Notes: generated by a model not told the origin, from the sequence alone. A stretch of 64,000 nt of DNA from Cucumis sativus (GCF_000004075.3 NC_026660.2:186001-250000), one strand, 5' to 3'; positions 26,001 to 39,000 are shown, counted from the stretch's first letter. Numbers and translations: made by a program.

Positions 26001-27941
26001 ACGTACCATGAGTTGCTCAAATGCTTTAGGTGAGTGGGTTAGGTAATAGACTGCGAAAAGCATTGTCTTAGAAGTGGTTTCATTGCCGGCAAAAAGAAGA
26101 TTGATTATGAAATCTTCAACTGCCTCATCACATAAGTGCTTTTGTTCCTCTAATAGTCTTCCAAGAACTCCATGCCCACTACTACTACTCTTTTCCATTG
26201 ATTTCTGCATCTCTATTTTCTTCTTTATTTTTCTTATGATTTGCTTCCTTGCCTATACTATACACAAAATTAAAAAAATGATACGATACTATGCGATGAT
26301 AACAATGGTTATTGAATTACCTTCATGGCAGAGTGATAGGCAAAGGGAGGTAAATTGATAGGGAAAGAAAGACAACCATCTACAAAGTCGTAAAATAAAC
26401 CACTGATCTCGTTCACTTCCGAATCACTTGACACACCCAGTAGCTGACTTACCATAAGATTAATGGCAATCTGTTGAGTCAAAATTAAAGCAATTAAAAA
26501 CACTCTCTATTATTTAAATATATACACAGCTACAAATTAAAATAACATAAAATTACAGTTTTATAAAGTTATTGTATCTATTCCATCCCTAATTTTAAAC
26601 AAATATTTTTATTAAGCTTTTACTTACCCTATTAAAAAAAATTTAGAAAAAAAATTACGTAATATATTAAATACAAAATTGAAAGTTTACCAATAAATTT
26701 TTTAAGAATTTTGAATATGGGAGGGATGTATGAGACTGAAAACAAAATTTAGAAGTGGAGAAACTATTAGAGGTAACGTTTTTCTTGAGTTGTGGACGTA
26801 TTAAGAGTTGAAGAACTCGTTCAAAGATGGAAAAGACACAAATGAAAATTGGATTCAATAAATTTCTTTGTTTTTTCACTATTTATTTTCAAAATTCAAG
26901 TCAAATTATGAAAAAGAAGAAAGAAAAAATTGTTAAAACTTTTTTTCTCTAGAATAAGGAGCTGTTTAAGAATAGTTCAAAGACCATTTTTATGTAAAAA
27001 AAAATCAAACGATTATCGATCAAGACAACGTAATTAAAGTCGTAAGAATGTAGCAAATAATATATATATGTATATATGCATACTGGCCTTCCTGCAAGCA
27101 TCTTGGAGAGAGATGATTTGATGACGGTCATGGAAAGTGGTCAAGGAATGGATGATTATGGTTTGAATTTCTTTTATGAAGCTAAAGTTGAGTTTGTTTA
27201 TACGCATAAAATTGGAAGCAATTCCATGGAGTTTCCTCTGTTGTTCTCCTTGAGCCGTGATAACACCGTTTACGCCTACTAAATCTCTAAAAGACTTGGG
27301 ATAGCTCGATTGAAACAATATCCCTTCGTTTTGCATCACATACCTATTAAAATCTGGATCGACCGATACCACTGTACATTTGCCAAAAACACGACACGAG
27401 AAGATCTTCCCGTATCTTTTTTGGAAAGCTCAATTGGTTAATATCACGATATTATATCATATGTTTTATAGAAAATTTATAGAAAATTTAACCTAAAACA
27501 ATCATAAATTATATAAAATTAATTACGCTGAGGAAGTTTTTTGAATTGCAATACGTTTCGACATTCTAATGAACTTTTATTCGGAGAGTTGTTTTGAAAA
27601 ACTTTTATAGAATGTTGAAAAAAAAAACCCTAAACATAGAGAAAAAGAGTGTATATGTGTGTGTATGTATAGGTCTTTGTTTTTGAGTTATATTACCTTT
27701 TGGCTTGTTCTTCAACGTACTTGGAAGGATGCGAACTTGCAATGGCAGAGTACCAGTTGAAGCTATCACCTATAACAGGCCAACTTCTTCTCCCGGAAGG
27801 AAATTTGTATCTTGTTCGACTTTGATCATTTTGATCATTTTGATCATTGTACTTTTTCTTTTTTAATATGTTTGGAAGAAAAGTAGTGAACAACAATGTA
27901 AGAATGAAAAATGACCACGCCACCAAGGAGGGCTCCCACAT
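23015..27941 (-). CDS. Cytochrome P450, clan 85, CYP724-like (probable brassinosteroid hydroxylase)
   Basis: Nine exons: 27941-27697, 27415-27088, 26470-26321, 26252-26007, 25737-25654, 25572-25494, 24470-24349, 24107-23980 and 23108-23015. They give 491 residues. The N-terminus has a membrane anchor (about residues 5-25), a lysine cluster, an NDQNDQNDQ repeat and a Pro/Gly hinge ([12 protein letters not shown]). The I-helix AGNETT is at 296-301, ExxR (ETLR) at 355-358, the PERF-region FNPWRW follows, and the heme loop [11 protein letters not shown] has ligand Cys 439. The text [32 protein letters not shown] and [15 protein letters not shown] is closest, from memory, to CYP724B proteins. These are ER-bound C-22 hydroxylases of brassinosteroid synthesis; CYP90 is the alternative. 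The last exon ([21 protein letters not shown]) lies behind an 871-bp intron. Intron 2 needs a GC donor (AAG|GCCAGT). The ATG at 27941 is the first in frame. Confidence 0.85.
27818..27851 (-). repeat. In-frame 9-bp coding repeat (Asn-Asp-Gln) in the P450
   Basis: GATCATTTT is repeated three times on the plus strand. On the coding strand it encodes NDQ x3 in the linker between the membrane anchor and the catalytic domain, a place where length changes are usually tolerated. Confidence 0.85.
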
Positions 27942-28319
27942 TGTTTTTGACCTGTCTAAAGATAAATTGCAAAGTTTCAAAACCAACGATATACTACAAA
28001 AAATTCAAAGATGGTTTGAAATGAAGCATTTGAAAAGTCGTTATTCCAATTATTTATTAAACGTGATACAAATGTACTTTAAAAGAACAAATGCTTTTCT
28101 TCTTTCGAATCATTTAGATTTATGAGTACTTTCATCGTGTGATGCATGATGTGACATAAACTTGATGCATACCACTAAGTTATTTTTGCTAAAATTTAAC
28201 TTTTAACTAAAATACTATACGTAAAAATGTACACCTTTTTCATTATTTACTTTCTTCTTTCCTTTCCACTCTTTTCATCTTCCTATCGTTTCTTTTCCTC
28301 TTCCATTTTCACAATAAAT

Positions 28320-28810
28320 TTCTTCAACCATTCTTTAATCTTTTTCAACACACTTGGACGCAAGAACATAGAAACAAAAGTTTTTGAGCAAGAAAAAAAA
28401 TCAAAAACTTACAAATAATTTCATTCTTGTTAATGTCAGAAATTCAGATCCTCACATCACATATTGTCGAACAGAAAAAAAAATTGTAATCTTCAATTGA
28501 AGCTTAAAAACAATAATGAACTCATTACTCTTCTCAACAAGAATGAAATGTATACATTCTCACAATAAATTCTTCGACCTTTCTCTAATCTTTATGGACA
28601 ATTTGATGCAAGAAAATAGAAGCAAAAGCTTTTGAGCACGAAAAAAAAAAACAAAAAAATCTATAAATTCATTTCAAATCCTTGTTTTATCGACATTATT
28701 AACCATGAAATTTTGACAAAAGGGTCGAAAATTCAAATTCTAGACATCATATATTGTCGAACTGAAAAAAAAAAAAATTATAATGTTCATTAGAAGCTTA
28801 AAACAAGAAC
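28320..28810. repeat. Diverged direct duplication (two ~200-bp copies)
   Basis: The first copy, about 28325-28515, and the second, about 28570-28805, share in order: a TCTAATCTTT/TTTAATCTTT stretch, GCAAGAA, GAAGCAAAAGCTTTTGAGCA-like text, a poly-A run, CACATATTGTCGAAC/CATATATTGTCGAAC, another A run and GAAGCTTAAAA. The copies differ by many substitutions and one insertion. Confidence 0.55.
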
Positions 28811-28911
28811 GAACTCATCGATTTATATATAATTAGAACTCTTATCAACCAAATCCAGAAAAAAACTCACATCAAAGTTTTGAAAAGTTACATATGTATA
28901 CATACATATAT

Positions 28912-28930
28912 ATAGAGAGAGAGAGAAAGA
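28912..28930. repeat. TA/GA microsatellite
   Basis: Short TATATA followed by an AG run of about eight units. Confidence 0.75.
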
Positions 28931-30564
28931 AGAGAACTTACAAAGTGTAAAGGTTTTGGGTATCAACTTCTTGAATCCATTTTAAGCATTAAAATTCCAA
29001 TCTGTCTAATAAGCTAAGATGATTTTTATGATCATTTCTCCATTTCTTCTCTCCCCTTTCTCTCTTTTCTTTATTTTCAAAATCATCATTTTTTCTTTCT
29101 CTCTGTCTGACTTTTGCCTGACCACTCCCTTTTCTCTTTTCTTTATTTCCCCTCTTCTTCTTTTATTTCTCTTTTTTTCCAAAAGAAAAAGTTGTGCATG
29201 CATTTCTCTCCATCCTTTCTTCCTTCTTTCTTCTTTTTTATCTTTTCATTATTTTTTTAAAAAAATATTAAACTTTTACGTTTCGAGTTTCGAGTTTCGA
29301 ACAATAGGTAGATCCGTCCCGAAAATTTCAAAACATACCATTTTGGTTAGAGTTTTTCAAAATATACCATTTTAAAAATTATTGAGTGTTTAGAAATAGG
29401 TTAAACAATTTATTTTCCTTTGAAATTATTTTGAATTACACTAAAAACTTTTAAACCTATTTTAGAAGAAAAAAAAAAAAGGATGAAAAATTGAGATACT
29501 AAAACATACTTATTCTTCAAAAACTTTTAATACCCTAATTTTCATATTTGTTGGAAAAAGTTGTTTTTATGATTTTTCTAAAAAGAAAATATTTTATTCG
29601 TTTTATAATTTTAAGCTATTACTGTCAAAATTTGAAAATCAAACAATCAATTAATATGCAACACACAAACACACGTATTTATGGTAATACTAAAATTGGG
29701 TGTCAGCTAGAAATGATCTTCACAAAAGAAGAGATAAAGATTATTGATTAAAATGAAAACTTAGTGGAAGTCCTCAACTAAATGATAATGGTAAACCAAT
29801 TAAAGTTGGTGGATTCTAACGTGACCTCAATAATATCTACACTATAGAGTTGTGAGATGTCACATTATTATTTTTTAAATCATATAAAGCTTTCTTCAAA
29901 GAAAAAAGTTAGGTCAAAGCTATGATTAATGTATTTTATATATGAATGCATAATTTGGGGAAGAGAGCTATATTTAGATAATGATATATATATGTGTGTG
30001 TATATATATAGGTGACACATTGGGAAGAGACTTCACTTCAAATGATAGCTATATTCCTATGGGAAAAGGGCATTCTAATACAATATGAAACCTGCATGGT
30101 TATCCGAACAAAATTCTAATACTCTTCGTTATTTGATGTAAAAGTAGTATTTTTAAAGAATCTATCAGTATTGAATTTATAAATTATTTAATGACGTGAT
30201 GAATAATGAGATAGAGTAGTTTGATTATCTTAAGAACACTTGCGTATTATTATCCAGATATCTTTTGAGACAATAATGTTTAGAAATCTACTCATTGACT
30301 TGAGATGAAAGACTTGAAGCATCGATTATTTTCGGTAGATTTTTGTTTAATCTTTCTAATTGTATACATATTTTTTCAAAAATTTCTCTCAATTTAGATG
30401 TCAACTTAACATTTTTAAGTATATTTTGTGAAATTTTTACGTGCAGTCAATGCACTTGAGGGGGACAAAACACTTCTTTTATACAAATAATATACAAAAA
30501 TACATTTTTGAAAGGAAGTTTGGTGGAAGAATGGTGAAAAAAAGTTGCAAATATAGTAATTAAA

Positions 30565-30785
30565 TTTAAAATAATTAAGTATATAGCAACATTCTTAAAA
30601 AGTTGCAAATATAACAAAATTTGTCGATGTCTATCACTGTCAAAGTCTATCGATGATAGTATGTTACAAATATCGGTATATCACTGATGGACCCTAAGAG
30701 TCTATCAACGTTAGAAGTCTATCATGGATAGATTTTACCATATTTGTAATTTTTTAAAATGTTGTTATAAACTTAATTATTGTTC
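30565..30785. mobile_element. MITE-like element, copy B
   Basis: The left terminus AATAATTAAGTATATAGCAA and the right terminus, read in reverse complement (CAATAATTAAGTTTATAACA), pair over about 40 bp. The centre has TCTATCGATGATAG and GTCTATCATGGATAGA-like motifs. No ORF. Same family as copy A. Confidence 0.65.
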
Positions 30786-32465
30786 CTAAAATTGCCACCA
30801 ATTATAATAACAGAAAGAAAAAAGTTTGTTTGTTTTGATTTAGAGTATGTGATCAGATGACTTAGTTGTTCAATGATCGATGGAGTTAGTAGGTTACATT
30901 GAAATAATTGGCCGTTAGAGATGGTAATAACGTCGAGGTCGTTGTAGAGATGATTGCAAAAGGTATACATTTATTTATTTAAAAATAACATCCCATTTGT
31001 TAAGAAAGTTAATTTAAAATTACATTATATCAACAAATAACAAAACTAATTATTGGATACATCAACCCAACCAAAACACCCAAAATTATAATTTCAAATA
31101 ATTGATTTTAATAAACATATGAAACAATACACAACTTTTCTAAATATTAAACTAACACGAACACGGGTAATGCAGTCAAACTAACGTAACTTTAACTACA
31201 TCACTAAAACTTAAACTTAAAAACTATATTTCTACAAATACGTCAAATTCAACATCAATCTAAATTAAATTGATCTCAAACTTAAACGAACATAACTATA
31301 CATGCATTATTATATTTACAATTTATACTAATCTTTTAAACTTTAAGAACATTAGTTTTAAGTGAACTTTATTCCTAAATACATTAAAGTAAAGTTTAGT
31401 TTCAATGCTTAAACTTAAATGTAAGTACGCATTCCTTCCATATATCTAAATCTTATAAAAATTCTTAACTTCAACTTAATAACGTTGACTAATTATTTTG
31501 TGTAACTATTCATACATGAGTTGGCGGCCTCCGCACCGTACCAACCTACTCAATATAAAATATATCCACCCCTAATTCCTAATTTTAGTCACAAAAATTA
31601 GAAAACCATAAACTTAATAAATGTGAAAACTAGCTAATTGAAGTTTAACATCAAAACTTCAATATTTCTTCCCTCACTAAACCCTAAAATCAACACAAAA
31701 TCACTTACATTAACCAAGACAGTCTCTATTAGGTCCCTGTGGGACTTAATTAATTAGCACAAAACTTTAATTAACTTTAACAAACCATATTCGTTTTTAC
31801 TATTTTATGGTTCAACGTTTTTATTTGAGGTTGCATCTTTCTCCCAAGAGGATTAATCCAAACCTCATTACTCGAACTCATGTCTTTAACGTTTTAAATC
31901 ACATATAAATGAGACGGATTTTGAGAACATGAAAGTATGGTTAACCAAAACTTTTAAAAAATGAGTTATCTATACTAACAAAGTACGCCTAATTATTTGA
32001 ACTCTAAAGTTAAAGTATTGTTAACATCCATAAAATTTTCTTAGAATTGTGTTAAGTCATGAGGACAATTTTTACTTTTAGAAACTTTCAAGACGTTAAG
32101 CACGACATTGTCCGATTGCATGAAACTGATGCAAATTGTATGAAAATTAAGTGTTGAATCTAGATTTCGAATCCTTGGTATTCTAAGGTGTTATAGTGTT
32201 ATCGAAGATATAACTCCAACTTTCTCAATGTTTCGATGTATTAGATACCGTTTTTAAAGTTAGTATATTAAATTATCGTATAGATTTTGCTATAATTGTA
32301 ATTCTATAGAAACAAGATCAAATGAGATTTGAAGTTCTCTCCCTCTCTGATTGTTTAAAATAAAAAATAGTTAACCAATGAGTGTCGAAGGAGTGGGTGA
32401 GAGTTGAGAGACCAACGATCTGAGGAAACTAAATTTCCACTTCACACATTAATCCTCACGACGCG

Positions 32466-35347
32466 ATGCTTTCCTTTCTCAATTCGTCAGAACCATCGTT
32501 TTCTTCTTCTTCTTCTTCTTCTTCACTAACTTCCTCTTCCCTTCCCCGTTTAGCTCCAACTTCTCCGGCCACTACCTCCGCCGCCCTTGCCGTCGTACCT
32601 ACTTTTAGAGTCCATCCTTCTCTTTCAAGTCTCGCCATCCTCACCACCAAACCAACAACTATCCCTTTCTCTTATTCTTCTACTACTTATCCTCCCAAAC
32701 ATTTTCGTTCTAGGTTCAGAAATTACTATTCCAATTCCGAGCCCACCTTCTCAGACAGAGACGAAAATGGCGATTACTCTGACGTCTCAGATTCTGAAAC
32801 GATTTTTGATGACGGTGGTGGCTTAAGTATCCAAATCGAGAAGTTGGGTACCAACTCTCGGAGAATTTACTCGAGGATTGGTATTGATGCTCCACTCCAG
32901 GCGGTGTGGAATATCTTGACTGATTATGAAAGATTGGCTGATTTCATACCTGGTCTCGCTATCAGCCAAATACTCTTTAAGATTGACAACCATGTTCGGC
33001 TCTTTCAGGTAGTCTTTTCTCTTTATGTTCTTGATAATGTAGGAATTTGAACAGTTTAATGACTTCTGGAGCACTCTCTTTTAAGATCGGTTGTGAATGT
33101 ATATATAGATCAAGGTTAAAGTACCATATCCCAGCTTAATTGTTCAATTTGATATGCTTTAACATGGTGCTTTAACAATGGATAATGGAAGCAAATTCCA
33201 ACAGAGTCCGGTTAAGTACAACTGATATTAATGATTAGGTGCCAAATGTCATGACTTACGTTTATAGAGTAATCTATATTGTGAAGGGAGTGATAAGAAT
33301 TTATATGAATATACCATGTGTGAGCCGTAGAGGAGTGCCTCAATTCCTCATTTCTAATGCCCAGGCACCCATAAGAACTATATGAGAACACAAAAGTAAA
33401 TCACATACCTTTACTTCTTCGAAAATTTTATTTCCCCTCTCACCACAGTTGTGAAGCCTTGGATGAGTAGATTCACTCTTCTTCTTGAATGAATTAGCCA
33501 TTAGGGAAGCTCCATTTAGAATCTCGTCATTGACACTTAAAAAGAATGGCGACTTGTGGCTTGGATTTCATTTGTTCTTTTGTACGGATGAAATACTTTT
33601 TCTCCTATCATGATTGCTATGTAATTGCTGGCTTCTTCGTTGTTCTCTAATGCAAGCTTCAAAATGATGTAACCAAATTGATAGTTTTTGAAGTGCACGG
33701 GATAAATCCCCACAATTTCCTTTGAAGTTTTCGAAGATTTCTTTTATCCACAAATACTAGCTTCTGATACCAATCCTCTTTGCTATCTACCCGCTCCGCT
33801 GCCTATTTCAGTCTCTCATGAGAACTCTGATGATAGAAAAGCCTCTTCCCACTCCTATGAAGGTCGAGTTTACGATTGAGCGACGATTCCGTGTCGTCTC
33901 TCTTTACCTTGCTGCCGGTTTTTGGTATAATATGTGACTTTGGGGTCTCGTCAACTCATCTGGAGCTTGATTTTTTAGCGAGCAGATATTGAAATGTTAC
34001 TAGGTACTGTATCCTATTTCTTATGCCTAGAATCTCATCTTTCCAACTGCTTCTTGGTGATGTTATAGATACTGCCCCATAATCTTATAGCCAGCAGCCC
34101 CAAAAACTGAAAAGATCGCTTTATGCCATTGCCCTATAATCTGATAGCCAGCAGCCCCAAAATCTGGGATGATATCCATATGCCACGGCCAAGGGTCCCT
34201 GAAAATCTATTATGAAATATCACTAACTTGTTCTCGATTGAATCGCCTGCAAATTTGGGGTCAGGGCCAATACTACTGTTTGGAATGATTCTTGGCTTCT
34301 AAATGATCCTTTGCCAGTGCCACACGTCCTCTCTCTCGATTCAAATAAATGTGGGATTTGAATGCAAAAACTTGGAATTTTTCTGAGAAGGAACCTCAGA
34401 GATGTTGAAATTGAGGAAGGGTCTACCTTTTTTCTCCATATGGCATATCTCCTCCCTTTGGTTTAGTACTTCCCTTGACACAATTCTTTGAAAGCTGGTA
34501 ACAAAGGACCTATTTTGCAGCAACTCTCTATTTGTCAACACATCATACAACTATCCAAATTCCTATTGGCTGGCAAATTGCAAGAAACCCATGATTTGTT
34601 CCTCTGCCCCCTCTGCTTTTGTGAATTTTGTCAAATATGTGAATGGAATTAGTATCTCCACTTGCTTGTAATTTCGATTGAGGATGCCGTACGTTAAGAC
34701 CATTGAGTTGTGACTTAATCCTCTTCTGTTAGCGATTGTTGCTAATGCATTTTTATGTACAATATTGTTTTCCTGAATTTGAGGCTATTTTTGCCTTTCT
34801 TCATGTGTATTAAGCATGCTTTGGCATCCCTTATATAGGTTGGAGAGCAAAACTTGGCCTTTGGTTTGAAATTTAATGCTAAAGGAACCATTGATTGTTA
34901 TGAGAACGATCTCGAAAGACTTCCTTTCGGTAAAAGACGAGTTATCAAATTCAAGATGATTGAAGGTGACTTTGAACTCTTTGAGGGGGAATGGTCAATT
35001 GAGCAGGTAATTTTCCTCTGCATAGATCAACATTTTTCTATTAGAAGTAATTATATCAGTGGGTTCTCTACATCTCTCAACCCTTTTATTGAACATCAAT
35101 TCCACAAACCATGAATTTCATAACTGCGTAGATTAAATGGCACTCACTTATGTCAATGCAGTTTGGTGAAGACGATGATAGCTTTCAAGATCAAGAAATA
35201 CATTCAACTTTGTCATATAGTGTTGATGTAAAGCCAAAGCTTCTATTGCCCGTTCGACTTCTTGAGGGGCGGCTTTGTGGTGAGATAAAGGCTAACCTAG
35301 TGTGTATTCGAGAAGAAGTACATAAAACCAATTCAACTACCCCCTAA
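32466..35347 (+). CDS. SRPBCC (COQ10/START-like) lipid-binding protein, plastid-targeted
   Basis: Exons 32466-33008, 34839-35006 and 35162-35347 give 298 residues. The N-terminal ~80 residues are extremely Ser/Thr/Pro-rich with few acids, a likely chloroplast transit peptide, and include a TTC-repeat-encoded serine run. An acidic linker (about 95-120) leads to the SRPBCC domain: IYSRIGIDAPLQAVWNILTD with YERLADFIPGL, then VGEQNLAFGLKFNAKG, VIKFKMIEGDFELFEGEWSI and the C-terminal DVKPKLLLPVRLLEGRLC. This is the plant polyketide cyclase/dehydrase and lipid transport group, helix-grip proteins that bind hydrophobic ligands; the ligand is unknown. All introns are GT-AG and in phase 0. Intron 1 (33009-34838) is enlarged by repeat debris. 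Confidence 0.88.
32502..32525 (+). repeat. (TTC)n microsatellite coding for serine
   Basis: Repeated TCT/TTC units in the transit-peptide part of the SRPBCC gene encode eight or more consecutive serines. Confidence 0.85.
34075..34170 (+). repeat. Short tandem duplication in intron 1 of the SRPBCC gene
   Basis: The text CATAATCTTATAGCCAGCAG with CCCCAAAA recurs about 56 bp downstream (TATAATCTGATAGCCAGCAG with CCCCAAAA). Noncoding. Confidence 0.7.
34230..34560 (+). mobile_element. Probable LINE ORF2 remnant
   Basis: In intron 1 of the SRPBCC gene one frame reads GVRANTTVWNDSWLLNDPLP, resembling the GxGxxxxFWxDxWL segment that follows the reverse transcriptase in plant LINEs. Stops interrupt it. 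Limits are uncertain. Confidence 0.45.
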
Positions 35348-36057
35348 TGGATGGATTCGATTCTTCCCCACATTTATATAATGCAATGTTATAAATTCCT
35401 TTGATCAAATTCCTGCCCAAGGCAGCATTGGATTTGTCATCATTGTCCAACACAGACAAATGGCTATACTATTTTCTTTCATCATTTATTTTCACTTCGA
35501 CCTCAAATAACCTCAATTAACTGTAGCTAGAGTGCATAGTACACAAAAATGAGGCAAATATACTTTTAGATCAGAATAGGAGACCCTCTCAATGTTGCCA
35601 CAGAGATTCTTCCACATCCCCCAGTTGAGTGCCACAACCTTTAAGTCAATAACAAGTCAGCAAAAAGAAAGCCTAATAAAACATAGGTTTAAAGTCATAT
35701 ATTACAATATATTTGTTTTTCATCAAAATAAGGAAGACATCATTATCATTTATCTTTGCAGTTCAATACAGCAATTATTTTGAGTATAAGAATTTACCAA
35801 TCAAAGACCATTCCATTGGTCTTCTTGGTAACAATTATTGTGTAGTTTTGGATGAACAAGTTAATCATAAATGTGTCAAATATAGTTGTGTTTAGTTTGA
35901 CTTCATCTTGTAGTACCACCATCTACATATGGGAAACTATATTCACACTTATACAAGAAAGCTTGGTATTTGCATGCATACAGGGGAGGGAGATGACAAT
36001 TTAGGATAAGGGGATATCAATCAACAATATATGTTACAAAGCTTGTTCTTCTTCTAA
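35348..36057. other. Intergenic region between convergent genes
   Basis: 3' flanks of the SRPBCC gene (+) and the paladin gene (-). No further gene or repeat recognised. Confidence 0.6.
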
Positions 36058-39000
36058 CTACTTGTGGATTCTGAGGTTATTACATAAATGACCCAATTCA
36101 GGTCGTTCCTTCATCCACGATGTGAATTTCATCTCCTCTGCCTTAGTACAGTACAGGTAGGATCTGAAAGTGATGAGAAAAAAATACCGCCTGCAGACGC
36201 GGAGTTGAATTAAAATTACGTAACTTATTTCATCCCCCCAAGAAATAGTATCCACGAAACAACTGGGGGGAAAATCTTATGGTAAAATCATGTCAATCAC
36301 TCAAGCAATTTAACGATGACAAGTAGAAAGAAAAAACGGAAGATGATGGATTATGGTAAATTTAATCATATCAATGTCTCTCCAATTGTGACTTGAAAAT
36401 GGGTGGAAAGTCTGGTAAGTGAAAAAGAAAATGAGAATATAGGAGTTTGAAAATTGAACCTCGTGCTTTGATACTTTTGTTAAATTAGGGTGAATTTAAT
36501 TATATCAATAGTTTAACACTAACCTTAGAGCCTTAATTCCCATATCCATGAGGTACGCTCGATGTTCATCGTCGTAAGCAGGAAATTTTTTAAGTTCCTT
36601 GGAGTAGTAGAGAATGTCATCTCGTAAATGCCCTGCTCCAGCACACCTTTAAAAGAAAATGAAATATTTAGCTTTAACGTTAAAAAGAAAGGGGTCACAC
36701 AACAGCAGGCTATAGAAGCACTTGGGAGTGTTATTAAAGGCCAAGGGTAACACCAATAAAGGAGGTAATCTTCTCTTCCGTGCAAACACCATATTCAATA
36801 AAGCAAAAGCCAGAAACAATCTTTGGAATACCTGTCGATGACAATGTCAACATCTGCTTTACTCTTAGGACCGTACATGAGAACTCGTGTAAGGCTTAGG
36901 ATGTCACGATAATCACCAATTTTGAATGCTTCTTCTTCAGATGCCTGAGCATGCAAAATGTCTTCATATGCGTAAGATAATTCTGTGTTAATCATGGTTT
37001 GTGAAATATTTGATGCAAAAGCATCTTCCTCGCCCCCAAGTCTTATACATAATATCGCCATTGCATATGCTGCTCCGCCAAATCCTGTGTGTGATACAAA
37101 GAGGTAGCATCCTGCAGAGCTAGAGAACAAAAATTATTTCAAGAATTTGAATTTTGTACAATGGAATTGAAGTTTTTACCAGGCTGAGAAACATAACAAC
37201 AACCAGTTTCTGAATTAAAATGCAATAAATAACAAAATCAAAGGAAATTGTAACGAATTAAAATTTCAATTCCTATCACAAAAAGGCTCCATCAAAATTA
37301 TGTATCAAATAATTATAACGTAACACTTAATATTTGTAGTTATAAGCACATTTAGTCTCTACTAGCTTATCAATATATAAACAAAACCTACATCTTAACG
37401 ATTGATTTTAATTTTAAATCACAAAAACTAAATTGTAACGAATTAAAGTTTAAGAACTAAATTGTAACGAATTAAAATTTAGAAACTAAATTGTAATAAA
37501 ATTAAAAGTATAAGTACTAAATCATTATAAACTAAATTCATAGACTAAATTGTTGCTTCATGATTGTTTAGGGACGAACAGTCTAATTAAGTATTAACCA
37601 TGCAAATATCAAATATGCTAACATCTGAGACCACAGGAAAATTTTATTTTTGGGTAAGGTGCTTACTTATCTTTGCAGAACTGGATTGCATCAACATCAG
37701 AAGCTAATGCTTCCCTTTCTCTGGTCAATGGTACCCTCTTATAAGCAACATTATGTCCCTCGTCTTTCAGATGTGCATAAACTTCAGCAGGAGTCTTGAC
37801 ATCATCAGCAAAGATATTTTCCCAATATCCTATAACATTAGATTCATTCGATGATGGATTATATTCCTCACGATGTAAAAGCATACGGCCACCAGACTGT
37901 TTGATTTCTGATAATATATCTTCTTTTAGTCGAGCTTCCATGTGTTCTACCTACATTTGATCACATTCAAAAAAGTTGGGATATATGGCTTGATTATTAC
38001 TCATAGACAAAAGGAATGTATGCAGTTACAAACCACTGGACCGGTGATTCCAGCATGCTTGAGAGTATCAAAGGGTTTATTCAGCTCCCTGAGGACAAAT
38101 GGGGTATCGTTGATGTAAACAACCGCCTCCTCTCTGAGGTCAATTATTGTCACATTCAGAGTAGAAGATGCATCAACTTCGAGCTTGGTACGTAAATATG
38201 CTAGCATCTCTCGTGCTCCAGTAATTGTTGGAGTTCCCATGCTATAAACCGGGTATCCATCAACCTTGGGTCCATAAAGAACTTTTATATTAGAACGTCA
38301 TTTGTTTATTTTATTAGAAAACATTTATTAATAAAATCAAAAAAACAGGAAAAGGAAATGATTTCATGAAGTTGCCACTGGAAGGAATGAAAAATTAAAA
38401 ACAGGAAAAAGAAAAAACAAGGCCTTAATCCCTTTAGAACCTCTTTAAATAAGGAGAATAAGGAGAATAAGGAGAAACATAATGCAATATGGAAAACTAA
38501 TTCCTTAATCCCACATAAGGGAAAAATCTCTATTATATAATGACTACAAAATTTTCGCATGCTAGAATTACCATTTAGAACCTGTTTAAATAGGTCATGT
38601 TACAAATGTACAAAAGAAACTAGAAAAAGTACATATGTACCTTGAACACATGAGGTGCACCATGAATCTGTATATAGCTGGAAGTTCTCTGCCCAGGAAA
38701 GAAGTACATTTTAAGAATAGAGCCTTTGCCCAAAACAGAACCACAACGAGCCTTGACAACAGCCTCCATAACAGCATCTCCATGTTGAGACTCGTGCTGG
38801 GCTCTCAATGCTTCCTGAATTTTCAAAGTCAACATTACTCAGTATATCCTTCTAAATTGAATTGTAAGCTTGAAAAGTTCCCTTTCACTTATATTGGGCT
38901 ACCATTGATGGTTATCCAAAATAAACCTCATTTTGGGAGCTGGTTATAGATAGGATATATAAGAAACTTGATGGATGGAAGAGGTTCAATATTTCTAGAG

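Larger units (their letters stand above)
27942..32465. other. 4.5-kb gene-free region between divergent genes
   Basis: Shared upstream region of the P450 (-) and the SRPBCC gene (+). It contains a diverged segmental duplication (28.3-28.8 kb), a pyrimidine-rich stretch on the plus strand (about 29037-29260), short AT and AG microsatellites, and a MITE-like repeat at 30.6 kb. The remainder is AT-rich with no recognisable coding or RNA gene. Confidence 0.6.

Noticed and set aside
23015-27941. P450 as a pseudogene
   Set aside because: Considered because of the missing GT donor in intron 2, but all catalytic motifs and all nine exons are intact and in phase if the GC donor is used.
29019-29375. 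118-codon ORF
   Set aside because: Translates a pyrimidine-rich low-complexity tract into Phe/Ser/Leu runs; no domain or splice context.
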